In this document: positions 53,098-61,046 of the stretch, piece after piece
Numbering within the stretch: position 1 is the stretch's first letter
Layout: each line of letters opens with the position of its first letter
Source: AWTP1-13 sp963814055
GTDB lineage: Bacteria; Pseudomonadota; Alphaproteobacteria; Rhizobiales; Hyphomicrobiaceae
Direction of reading: 5' to 3'
Assembly (NCBI GenBank): GCA_963814055.1
Contig: CAWFBJ010000019.1
Coordinates: forward strand, 124,001 to 188,000
Length of the DNA: 64,000 nt
Notes under the pieces: model-generated
Databases searched by the model: none
What the model was told of the DNA's origin: nothing
The model's input: only the letters and a program-made list of their open reading frames with translations
Made by a program: the position numbers and the translations under genes

Positions 53098-53424
53098 CTA
53101 AGCCGCGCGAGCCTCAGGCAACGCAGGCACTGGGAACGCAACGACATTGGTTGCTGCGGCGGGCTCCTGGCGCCGCTTCTTGAACCAGCGCAGCGCGGTA
53201 TTGAGCAGCACGGCGTCCGCTTCCACCTGCTGGATCAGCAGGCCGTCCTCGCTGTCGAGATGGGTCTTGAGGCGGTTTTCCAGGACAGCTGCGCGATCTG
53301 TGGATTGTACGTACCACGTGTTGTCGAGCGGGCGGGCCCAGGCGTCACCGAGTTGCATGATGGCGCTGGCGACGCTGTGGCGGCTCGGGGCGGCGGTGTC
53401 GTAGGTGATGAGGTAGGTGCGCAT
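53098..53424 (-). CDS. Stand-alone Cas2-like ferredoxin-fold protein
   Basis: 108 residues from ATG 53424. The N-terminus MRTYLITYDTAAPSRHSVAS, then IMQLGDAWARPLDNTWYVQS and LKTHLDSEDGLLIQQVEAD, matches the Cas2/SinR-type pattern: strand - YD - helix - strand - W - helix - D-D strand. There is no CRISPR array or other cas gene within the window, so this is not a functioning adaptation module. It may be an orphan nucleic-acid-binding or VapD-like protein. It lies antisense between hisH and hisA, breaking that pair. Confidence 0.65.
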   Translation of the reverse strand: MRTYLITYDTAAPSRHSVASAIMQLGDAWARPLDNTWYVQSTDRAAVLENRLKTHLDSEDGLLIQQVEADAVLLNTALRWFKKRRQEPAAATNVVAFPVPALPEARAA

Positions 53425-53564
53425 GGCGGGCTCTCGTGGGCAGCGAGGGGCGGGGAAGGTTCGCTCCTGCCCGACGCACACTTGACCGCGGCAGGAACGT
53501 AGAGGGAACATGCCCCGATTCGCTGCTACCGTCGAGCAAAAGTTCTGAGTTTGTTCCGGGCCGC

Positions 53565-53906
53565 CTAGGCGTCAAACAAACCAGGCTGCAACTCTGGTGG
53601 AATGGCCTTTGGGATGCGTCTGTGCAGCCCGAAATCGATGCGGTCGGCGAGGCCGGGGTGGCGTTCGTTGAACACCGCCAAGGCCTTGGCTCTGCTGCCC
53701 GCGAAACGCTTTTCCTCCCAGATTTCGTACAGCCTGCGGGGATCGCATCCGTAGCGCGCCAGCAGGTCCTTGCGGCGGATGCGCAGCCAGCGCGCAATCC
53801 AGATGTCGATCGCATCGGCCTGGGTAAGCGGGCGCTGGATGGCCTGCGGAACGGGAAGCAACGCAATGGGTGTCACTGGAACGCTCGCTTGACTGATATG
53901 CGACAT
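53565..53906 (-). CDS. Hypothetical protein
   Basis: 113 residues from ATG 53906 (MSHISQASVPVTPIALLPVP). The body is basic and helical: AIDIWIARWLRIRRKDLLAR, GCDPRRLYEIWEEKRFAGSR, AKALAVFNERHPGLADRID, ending ELQPGLFDA. The helical RRKDLLARYGCDPRRLYEIW section looks like a DNA-binding helix-turn-helix, but I cannot assign a family. With the Cas2-like gene it forms a small minus-strand insertion between hisH and hisA. Confidence 0.65.
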   Translation of the reverse strand: MSHISQASVPVTPIALLPVPQAIQRPLTQADAIDIWIARWLRIRRKDLLARYGCDPRRLYEIWEEKRFAGSRAKALAVFNERHPGLADRIDFGLHRRIPKAIPPELQPGLFDA

Positions 53907-53988
53907 GGCACGATTGATCGCACCGGAAGATAGCAAACTGATGGCTGAGCATTGAGTTGCTGGCCAGGCAACGCAAGGCATTCACGCG

Positions 53989-54732
53989 GTGATCCTTTTT
54001 CCGGCCATCGATCTCAAGGACGGCCAGTGCGTGCGCCTGAAGCTCGGCGACATGGCCCAGGCTACGGTGTTCAACGACGATCCGGCCGCCCAGGCGCTGG
54101 CTTTCGAGGCCCAAGGCTTCGAGTACCTCCACATCGTCGATTTGAACGGCGCGTTCGCCGGCAGGCCGGTCAACGCGCCGGCCGTCGAAGCCATACTCGC
54201 GGCCGTGAAGGTTCCAGTGCAGCTGGGCGGGGGCATCCGCGACTTGCATACCATCGAGGCATGGCTCGGAAAGGGCGTCCGCCGCGTCATCTTGGGTACC
54301 GTTGCGGTCCGCGATCCGGCGCTGGTGCGCGAGGCCTGCAGGTCTTTCCCCGGCCGCGTGGCGGTCGGCATCGATGCGAAAGGCGGCAAGGTTGCTGTCG
54401 AAGGCTGGGCCGAGGCCAGCGAGCTCTCGGCCATCGAACTCGCACAGCGTTTCGAGGACGCTGGAGTGGCTGCCATCATCTACACCGACATCGATCGCGA
54501 CGGCATCCTGAAGGGCCTCAACCTGCCGGCTACGGCGGATCTCGCCCGCGCCACGGCCATTCCCGTGATCGCCTCGGGCGGTCTCGCCGGTCTCGAAGAC
54601 GTGGAGGCCCTGTTGCTGCCTGAGTACAGGATGCTCGAAGGGGCAATCACCGGGCGTGCACTCTACGACGGGCGGCTTGACGCCAAGGCTGCCCTTGCTC
54701 GGGTCAAAGGTTCGCGCGCCGCCGGCCACTGA
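53989..54732 (+). CDS. hisA: Phosphoribosylformimino-5-aminoimidazole carboxamide ribotide isomerase
   Basis: TIM-barrel isomerase of histidine synthesis. 247 residues from GTG 53989 (ILFPAIDLKDGQCVRLKLGD). The two half-barrel phosphate sites and catalytic Asps are AIDLKDG and YTDIDRDGILKGLN; VQLGGGIRDLHTIEAWLGKG and VIASGGLAGLEDVEALL are typical. It would normally follow hisH directly; here two minus-strand genes intervene. Confidence 0.97.
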   Translation: MILFPAIDLKDGQCVRLKLGDMAQATVFNDDPAAQALAFEAQGFEYLHIVDLNGAFAGRPVNAPAVEAILAAVKVPVQLGGGIRDLHTIEAWLGKGVRRVILGTVAVRDPALVREACRSFPGRVAVGIDAKGGKVAVEGWAEASELSAIELAQRFEDAGVAAIIYTDIDRDGILKGLNLPATADLARATAIPVIASGGLAGLEDVEALLLPEYRMLEGAITGRALYDGRLDAKAALARVKGSRAAGH

Positions 54733-54832
54733 CGCGAGCCTTGCGGGGTGTCCCTCAGTCAGCCTTATTTCACGGCAAGGATCATTTCGCGTGCGGGATG
54801 TCACGCAAACTAAAATCCATGGAGGAAATCCT

Positions 54833-55843
54833 ATGTCGGTGATGACCATGTCGCGCCGTCAGGCGATGTTGGGGGCTGCTGCCGCTGCTGGGGCTGCCAC
54901 GCTCATCGGTTTGCCGTCGTCTCGATCGCTCGCCAAGGCGCCCTTCGCCGCCAATCAGGCTCCGTACTTCTATCGCTTCACGCACGGAAAAATGCAGGCG
55001 ACCGTGGTGTCGGACGGCATCCTGCCGCTCGGTGATCCTTCTGGCACATTCCTGGGCACGTCCAAGGAAGAAATCGGCAAGATGCTGGCCGACAACTTCC
55101 TCTCCACCACGAACGTGGTGCTCGAGCAGAACATTCTTGTTCTCAACACGGGAGACAAACTCGTGCTGTTCGACACCGGCATGGGATCGTCGCAGATGTT
55201 CGGTCCGACGCCGGGCAAGATGCTGGCCAACCTGAAAGCCGCCGGCATCGATCCCAAGGATGTCGATGCCATCGTGGCTACCCACGCCCATTGCGACCAT
55301 GTCTGGGGCATCATGGGCGATGACGGCAAGCCCAACTTCCCGAATGCGCAAATCTATCTATCGCAGGCTGACTTCGACTACTGGACGGACGAAGCCAAGC
55401 TGGCGATCAAGGAGCCGGCCTTCATGAAGGCGTTCGTGGAGGGTGCGCGGAAAAATCTCCTCCCCAATCGTGACCGGATGGTCTTCGTCAAGGATGGGGA
55501 AGAGTTCCTGCCGGGAATTCAGGCCATGTCGGCGCCCGGTCACACCGTTGGCCACACGATCTTCATGATCACTTCCGATGGCAAATCCCTGGCTGCCATC
55601 GGCGATCTCACCCACCATCAGGTGCTGTTGCTGGAAAAGCCGCGCATAGAATTCGCCTTCGATACCGACCCGAAGCAGTCGGCCAACACCCGCGTGCGCG
55701 TTCTCGACATGCTGGCGGCCAACAAGATGCCACTCATCGCCTATCATTTCCCCTGGCCTGGCATTGGCCACGTGGCCAAGCAGGGCGAAGGCTTCCGCTT
55801 CTACCCATCGCCTCTGCAAATGGTGCTGGATCAGAAAACCTGA
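54833..55843 (+). CDS. Exported MBL-fold metallo-hydrolase (Tat leader)
   Basis: About 336 residues from ATG 54833, set by a strong site ggagg at 54821-54825. The leader MTMSRRQAMLGAAAAAGAA has a twin-arginine SRRQAM core, so it is exported folded. The metal motif THAHCDHVWG and later GHTVGHTIFM and GDLTHHQ give the expected di-zinc His/Asp ligands of MBL hydrolases. Pieces such as LFDTGMGSSQMFGPTPGKML recall the lactonase/arylsulfatase-like group. Substrate unknown. It is placed between hisA and hisF and ends at a strong terminator. Confidence 0.9.
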   Translation: MSVMTMSRRQAMLGAAAAAGAATLIGLPSSRSLAKAPFAANQAPYFYRFTHGKMQATVVSDGILPLGDPSGTFLGTSKEEIGKMLADNFLSTTNVVLEQNILVLNTGDKLVLFDTGMGSSQMFGPTPGKMLANLKAAGIDPKDVDAIVATHAHCDHVWGIMGDDGKPNFPNAQIYLSQADFDYWTDEAKLAIKEPAFMKAFVEGARKNLLPNRDRMVFVKDGEEFLPGIQAMSAPGHTVGHTIFMITSDGKSLAAIGDLTHHQVLLLEKPRIEFAFDTDPKQSANTRVRVLDMLAANKMPLIAYHFPWPGIGHVAKQGEGFRFYPSPLQMVLDQKT

Positions 55844-55872
55844 GGGTACTTGAAGCGCGATTCCGCGATGTC

Positions 55873-55900
55873 GATAAAGGCCCGGCTGCGGGCCTTTATC
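55873..55900 (+). terminator. Rho-independent-type terminator
   Basis: A perfect 12-bp inverted repeat, gataaaggcccg and cgggcctttatc, with a 4-nt gctg loop, 30 bp after the MBL-fold gene. Only a short T-rich tail (ttatcttg) follows, so it could work in either direction. Confidence 0.75.
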
Positions 55901-56072
55901 TTGCCAATACTTGTCAAGATTTGCCCCAACGTAGGCGATCCAGGTTGGTTCCTGAGTTTATTTCACGGCCGCAGTGCGTACATAGCGCGCAAAGGCGGAA
56001 CAGACATCATTGCTGGCCGTTGACATCCCATGCACGCGGCTAATCCTGCCGCGCATTATTTGGGAGAACCGC

Positions 56073-56378
56073 ATGAGCAAGATCATTAAGACAGCCGCAG
56101 CTGTTGCAATGCTGCTTTCTGGCGCAACCTACGTTGCGGCGCAGTCGCAGAATCCAAATGCTGACTCGCGCCCGCTGCCGCCGGATGGCTCGAACTCTCA
56201 GCCTTATGACAACAAGGCGCCGACCAATCCGCCGACGAGTCCCGGTGTGGGCTCGCGCCCGATTGGTCCTCCGGCAGCGAGCGGGTCTGTCGACTCCAAG
56301 CCCGAGACGCCGGCCGACAAGAACACGACCGACCTCAAGAAGCTCGACAAGCAGGGCCGGGGCGGTCAGGCGAACTAA
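56073..56378 (+). CDS. Small secreted Pro/Asn-rich protein
   Basis: 101 residues from ATG 56073 (MSKIIKTAAAVAMLLSGATY). The signal peptide cleaves after YVAAQ or VAA. The mature part is low-complexity: NPNADSRPLPPDGSNSQPYD, NKAPTNPPTSPGVGSRPIG and a charged end. No cysteine and no fold apparent; probably an intrinsically disordered periplasmic protein. It lies between two terminators, so it is transcribed alone. Confidence 0.7.
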   Translation: MSKIIKTAAAVAMLLSGATYVAAQSQNPNADSRPLPPDGSNSQPYDNKAPTNPPTSPGVGSRPIGPPAASGSVDSKPETPADKNTTDLKKLDKQGRGGQAN

Positions 56379-56407
56379 TCGGTTGTCGATCACTCTGAAG
56401 GAAACTT

Positions 56408-56437
56408 GGCCGGGGCATGTTAGTCCCGGCCTTTTTT
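56408..56437 (+). terminator. Rho-independent terminator
   Basis: Stem ggccggg (56408-56414) and cccggcc (56425-56431) around a 10-nt loop, followed by six T residues. It closes the small secreted protein gene and separates it from hisF. Confidence 0.85.
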
Positions 56438-56542
56438 CGTGGGGAGATTAGGATTGCAGCGTTCGCTTCACTACGTGGTTTACCAGCATTGATGATAGTA
56501 TGAAAAACCACGACGCGGCCCGAGCAACCCTGATCCAATCGC

Positions 56543-57334
56543 ATGACCTTGAAAATTCGCATCATCCCGTGCCTCGACGTCAAGGACGGCCGTGTCGTCA
56601 AGGGCATCAATTTCGTCGACCTGCGGGACGCAGGCGATCCGGTTGAAGCGGCTGCCGCTTACGACGCAGCGGGTGCCGACGAGCTTTGCTTTCTGGACAT
56701 CACGGCCAGCCACGAGAACCGCGACACCATCTTCGACATCGTGCAGAGAACCGCCGAGCGGTGCTTCATGCCCCTGACCGTGGGCGGCGGGGTGCGAACC
56801 ACCGACGACATGCGCAAGCTCCTCAAGGCCGGCGCCGACAAGGTATCCATAAACACGGCCGCGGTGGGCCGCCGGGACCTCGTGGCAGAGGGTGCTGACA
56901 AGTTCGGGGCACAGTGCATCGTTGTTGCCATCGATGCAAAGTTGGTTTCCGGCCCCAACGAACCGCTGCGGTGGGAGGTCTTCACGCATGGCGGTCGAAA
57001 CCGCACGGGCCTCGACGTGCTCGCCTACGCGCGCGAAGTAGCCGGCCTGGGCGCGGGAGAGATTTTGCTCACGTCTATGGATCGTGACGGCACCAAGTCA
57101 GGCTTTGACTTGGCGCTAACGCGTGCAGTTGCCGACGCAGTAAGCGTGCCGGTGATTGCGTCAGGCGGGGTCGGAACGCTCGACCATCTCGTCGACGGAG
57201 TGCAGCAGGGGCACGCAAGCGCGGTGTTGGCGGCTTCCATTTTTCATTACGGAACGTTCACGATCGGCGAGGCCAAGCGTCACCTGGCGCAGGCCGGCGT
57301 TCCAGTCCGGTTCGACGCGGTGATGCAGGCCTGA
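56543..57334 (+). CDS. hisF: Imidazole glycerol phosphate synthase, cyclase subunit HisF
   Basis: TIM-barrel cyclase that uses ammonia from HisH to make imidazoleglycerol-phosphate and AICAR. 263 residues from ATG 56543. Catalytic Asps lie in IIPCLDVKDGRVVKGINFVD and LTSMDRDGTKSGFDLALTRA; MPLTVGGGVRTTDDMRKLL and VIASGGVGTLDHLVDGVQQG are standard. Usual partner hisE does not follow; the next gene is prkA 358 bp on. Confidence 0.97.
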   Translation: MTLKIRIIPCLDVKDGRVVKGINFVDLRDAGDPVEAAAAYDAAGADELCFLDITASHENRDTIFDIVQRTAERCFMPLTVGGGVRTTDDMRKLLKAGADKVSINTAAVGRRDLVAEGADKFGAQCIVVAIDAKLVSGPNEPLRWEVFTHGGRNRTGLDVLAYAREVAGLGAGEILLTSMDRDGTKSGFDLALTRAVADAVSVPVIASGGVGTLDHLVDGVQQGHASAVLAASIFHYGTFTIGEAKRHLAQAGVPVRFDAVMQA

Positions 57335-57692
57335 AATAGCTGCTGCCCCGTCGTTTCGACGGTGCAGGTGATTCGCGCCGGCATTGCCGCTGGCGGCTCA
57401 TATCTGCCGCTTCTGTAATCTGCGTGGTGAATAACCATTCAGAGCATCGTTCAGATTGGCTTTGAAAGCGTGCGAGGAAGCATTGCGGTGCTGTACTCTT
57501 TGCTTCCAACCGGTCTAGAAAATGCTCTTTGTTTCCGGGCGTTAAGACACCATCTCTGTTGAGTGACATTTTGGGAGTGGCGAATTGGCCATAGACGCTC
57601 AGCCAAGACGGCGACGATGCTGGCTACTTATGCCCGCCGCATTTTTTTGGTCTAATCTTTGCTGAGCATGCCGGCCTCAGAGGCGAAGAGAT
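57335..57692. other. Gap upstream of prkA, regulatory region likely
   Basis: 358 bp without a gene. It ends in a T run and tctaatct near 57645-57656, a possible -10 region, and agaggcgaagag just before the prkA ATG, which serves as ribosome site. The short minus-strand open frame 57258-57569 has no recognisable content. hisE, expected after hisF, is absent. Confidence 0.5.
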
Positions 57693-59639
57693 ATGACAAC
57701 TAAGGAAAACATCTTCGACGTCTATGCGCAGGCTTACGAAAGCCAGAAGCAGCACCGGATGAGCTTCAAGGAGTACTTGGAAGGCTGCAAGTCGGACCCT
57801 TCCATGTACGCAAGTACTGCCGAGCGTATGCTGCGCGCCATTGGTGAGCCCGAGTTCGTCGACACGGCAAAAGATGCGCGTCTTGGACGCATCTTCATGA
57901 ACCGGACGCTCAAGGTCTATTCAGCCTTCAAGGATTTCTACGGTCTCGAAGAGACGATCGAGCGCATTGTCGGGTTCTTCCGTCACGGCGCCCAGGGCCT
58001 GGAGGAAAAGAAGCAGATTCTCTACCTCCTCGGGCCGGTCGGCGGAGGCAAATCGTCTATTGCAGACCGCCTCAAGGACCTGATGGAGGCGTGCCCCGTC
58101 TATGTGCTCGCCACCAATGACGGCGTGAGTCCCATCTTCGAGAGCCCGCTGGGTCTTTTCGATCCTGCATCCATGGGGCGGATGCTCGAGGACCGCTACG
58201 GGATTCCGGAGCGCCTGCTCATGGGCAATATGTCGCCCTGGGCGGTGAAGCGGCTGGACGAATTCGGCGGCGACATCTCGAAATTCTCCGTCGTGAAGTT
58301 GCACCCCTCGAAGTTGCGCCAGATCTGCGTGGCCAAGACTGAACCGGGCGATGAGAACAACCAGGACATCTCGGCGCTGGTCGGCAAGGTCGATATCCGC
58401 AAGCTCGAGCATTTCGGCCAGAACGACGCCGACGCGTATTCCTATTCGGGCGGTCTCAACCGTACGACCCAGGGCGTTCTCGAGTTCGTCGAGATGTTCA
58501 AGGCGCCACTGAAGATGCTGCACCCGCTTCTGACCGCCACGCAGGACCGTACCTACGTCGGCACCGAGAATGTCGGCGCGATGCCTTACCAGGGGCTCAT
58601 CATCGCCCACTCCAACGAAAGCGAGTGGCAGAGCTTCCGCGCCAACAAGAACAACGAGGCGTTCCTCGACCGCATCAGCGTCATCAAGGTTCCCTATTGC
58701 TTGCGGGTTACGGAGGAGAAGCAGATCTACGAGAAGCTGCTGACTTCGAGCGAACTCAAGGATGCCGATATCGCGCCCGGCACGCTCAGCATGCTAGCGC
58801 GCTTCTCGGTTCTTACGCGCCTCAAGCCGCACGAGAACTCGTCGCTGTTTTCCAAGATGCGCGTCTATGACGGCGAGAGCCTCAAGGACAGCGATCCGCA
58901 CGCCAAGACTATCCAGGAGTATCGCGACGCGGCCGGGGTGACGGAGGGCATGGAAGGCGCGTCGACACGTTTCGCCTACAAGATCCTGTCGGAAACCTTC
59001 AACTTCGACACGCACGAGGTTGCGGCCGATCCCGTGCACCTCCTCTATGTCATCGAGCAGGCGGTCCGCCGCGAGCAGATGCCCGAGGAGACCGAGGCGC
59101 GCTGGGTCGAGTTCCTGAAGGAAGAACTATCGCCCAAGTACGCAGAGTTCATCGGCAACGAAATCCAGAAGGCCTACCTGGAGTCCTACAACGACTTCGG
59201 CCAGAACCTGTTCGATCGCTACGTGGCCTATGCCGACGCCTGGATCGAGGACCACGACTTCAAGGACCCCGATACCGGCCAGCTGATGAGCCGGCAGGTG
59301 CTCGAGCAGGAGCTGTCCAAGATCGAGAAACCGGCGGGCATCGCCAACCCGAAGGACTTCCGCTTCGAAGTGGTGAAGTTCTCGCTGCGGGCGCGCTCCA
59401 AGAACGGCGGCAAGAACCCGAGCTGGACCAGCTACGAGAAGATCCGCGAAGTCATCGAGCGGCGCATGTTCAGCCAGGTTGAGGACCTCCTGCCCATCAT
59501 CAGCTTCGGCAAGAAGCAGGACAGCGAGACCGAGAAGAAGCACGAGGAATTCGTGCAGCGCATGGCCGAGCGCGGATACACGCCACGGCAAGTTCGCCGG
59601 CTCGTCGAATGGTATATGCGGGTGAAGAAGTCGAGCTGA
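57693..59639 (+). CDS. prkA: PrkA family serine protein kinase
   Basis: 648-residue AAA-type protein kinase of the PrkA/YeaG family. Length and content match: QILYLLGPVGGGKSSIADRL carries Walker A (about residues 113-121), with VYVLATNDGVSPIFESPLGL, SYSGGLNRTTQGVLEFVEMF and LIIAHSNESEWQSFRANKNN. The C-terminal part is the PrkA-specific helical domain (LSPKYAEFIGNEIQKAYLES to RQVRRLVEWYMRVKKSS). It is the first of three genes (prkA, DUF444, spoVR) linked to nutrient and stress responses in E. coli and to sporulation in Bacillus. Confidence 0.97.
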   Translation: MTTKENIFDVYAQAYESQKQHRMSFKEYLEGCKSDPSMYASTAERMLRAIGEPEFVDTAKDARLGRIFMNRTLKVYSAFKDFYGLEETIERIVGFFRHGAQGLEEKKQILYLLGPVGGGKSSIADRLKDLMEACPVYVLATNDGVSPIFESPLGLFDPASMGRMLEDRYGIPERLLMGNMSPWAVKRLDEFGGDISKFSVVKLHPSKLRQICVAKTEPGDENNQDISALVGKVDIRKLEHFGQNDADAYSYSGGLNRTTQGVLEFVEMFKAPLKMLHPLLTATQDRTYVGTENVGAMPYQGLIIAHSNESEWQSFRANKNNEAFLDRISVIKVPYCLRVTEEKQIYEKLLTSSELKDADIAPGTLSMLARFSVLTRLKPHENSSLFSKMRVYDGESLKDSDPHAKTIQEYRDAAGVTEGMEGASTRFAYKILSETFNFDTHEVAADPVHLLYVIEQAVRREQMPEETEARWVEFLKEELSPKYAEFIGNEIQKAYLESYNDFGQNLFDRYVAYADAWIEDHDFKDPDTGQLMSRQVLEQELSKIEKPAGIANPKDFRFEVVKFSLRARSKNGGKNPSWTSYEKIREVIERRMFSQVEDLLPIISFGKKQDSETEKKHEEFVQRMAERGYTPRQVRRLVEWYMRVKKSS

Positions 59640-59759
59640 CCGGAGGATGCGGGGACGCTACTCATGCTGAAACCGCAGGCTTGCGCGGTGACGGGCGCAT
59701 TATTTCGCGCGCTCGGCATTCGTCCACGGCTATGCTGCCGGCTTAGCGGATAAGGTCTC

Positions 59760-61046
59760 ATGCAGATCGTCGACCGGCGTCTCAATCCGAAAGCCAAGAG
59801 CCTTGGCAATCGCCAGCGCTTCCTTCGCCGTGCCAAGGCTGAGATCCGGGAGGCCATCAAGGATTCGCTGAAGACGCGGAAGGTCTCGGAGGCGGAAGGC
59901 TCGGAGAAGGTCACCATCCGCTCCAAGAGCCTGCGCGAGCCGTCGTTTTCGACGAGCCGCAATACGGGCTCGCGCGACTATGTGCTGCCGGGCAACGAGG
60001 AGTACCAGGTCGGAGACGAGATCCCCAAGCCGCAGGGCGGTGGAGGCGGTCGCGGCAGCCAGGGCAGTGCCGACGGCGAGGGCCAGGACGAGTTCACCTT
60101 CACCTTGACGAAGGAAGAGTTCCTCGACCTCTTCTTCGACGATCTCAAGCTGCCGAACCTGATCAAGGTGAGGCTCAAGGACCTGAAGGCGCCGAAGACG
60201 GCGCGAGCCGGGTTCACCACCGATGGTCCTCCGGCCCGGCTCAATCACGCTCGTACCATGCGCAAGAGCCTCGGGCGCCGATTGGCCTTGCGCCGTCCGA
60301 GCCAGGCCGAGATCGACCGCATGCAGGCGGAGCTGGATGCCGCCGAAGCAGAAGATCCACCCGTTGCGGACAAGATTGCAAAGTTACGGACTGCGCTCGA
60401 ACACAAGCAGCGGATGAGGCGCGGCATTGCCTACATCGACCCGATCGATCTGCAGTACAATCGCTTCGACCGGGTGCCCAAGCCGACTACCCAGGCAGTG
60501 ATGTTCTGTCTGATGGACGCGTCGGCGTCCATGACAGAGCCGCTCAAGGACCTCGCCAAGCGGTTCTTCATGCTGCTGCACGTGTTCCTCACCCGCTACT
60601 ATCGCGAGGTGCATCTGGTCTTCATCCGCCACACCAGCACGGCCGCCGAAGTCGACGAGGACACGTTCTTCCGCGGCACCGAGACCGGCGGCACCGTCAT
60701 TTCCACGGCGCTGGAAGAAATGCTGAACGTGGTGAAGGCGCGCTATTCGCCGGCCGACTGGAACATCTATGCGGCGCAGGCGTCTGATGGCGACAATTTC
60801 CACGACGACATGCCGCGCTGCATGCAGCTGCTCGACAAGGAGGTGCTGCCGATCTGCCAGTACTTCGCCTATATCGAGACGACGCACGGCGAGCGTTTCA
60901 ACGACACGCAGGAAACGCCGGTGTGGCAAGGTTATGACGAGGCCGGCCGCCGGCATAAGAACTTCGCCATGCGGCGGGTGGCTTCCCCGGAAGACATCTA
61001 CCCGGTCTTTCACGAGTTGTTCTCGGCCAGCGAAGCGGCAGCTTGA
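59760..61046 (+). CDS. yeaH: DUF444/YeaH family VWA-domain protein
   Basis: 428 residues from ATG 59760 (MQIVDRRLNPKAKSLGNRQR). The N-terminal region is basic and helical (RRAKAEIREAIKDSLKTRKV), followed by a Gly-rich segment (QGGGGGRGSQGSADGEGQ). A von Willebrand A-like domain has the MIDAS-type DASASM near residue 253 and GTETGGTVISTALEEM, ending IYPVFHELF. It is the standard middle partner between PrkA and SpoVR. Its ATG is 120 bp after prkA and its stop overlaps the spoVR start. Confidence 0.95.
   Translation: MQIVDRRLNPKAKSLGNRQRFLRRAKAEIREAIKDSLKTRKVSEAEGSEKVTIRSKSLREPSFSTSRNTGSRDYVLPGNEEYQVGDEIPKPQGGGGGRGSQGSADGEGQDEFTFTLTKEEFLDLFFDDLKLPNLIKVRLKDLKAPKTARAGFTTDGPPARLNHARTMRKSLGRRLALRRPSQAEIDRMQAELDAAEAEDPPVADKIAKLRTALEHKQRMRRGIAYIDPIDLQYNRFDRVPKPTTQAVMFCLMDASASMTEPLKDLAKRFFMLLHVFLTRYYREVHLVFIRHTSTAAEVDEDTFFRGTETGGTVISTALEEMLNVVKARYSPADWNIYAAQASDGDNFHDDMPRCMQLLDKEVLPICQYFAYIETTHGERFNDTQETPVWQGYDEAGRRHKNFAMRRVASPEDIYPVFHELFSASEAAA

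Noticed and set aside
53098..53424. CRISPR-Cas locus
   Set aside because: Only a Cas2-like orphan is present. No regularly spaced direct repeats or other cas genes are visible in the window.
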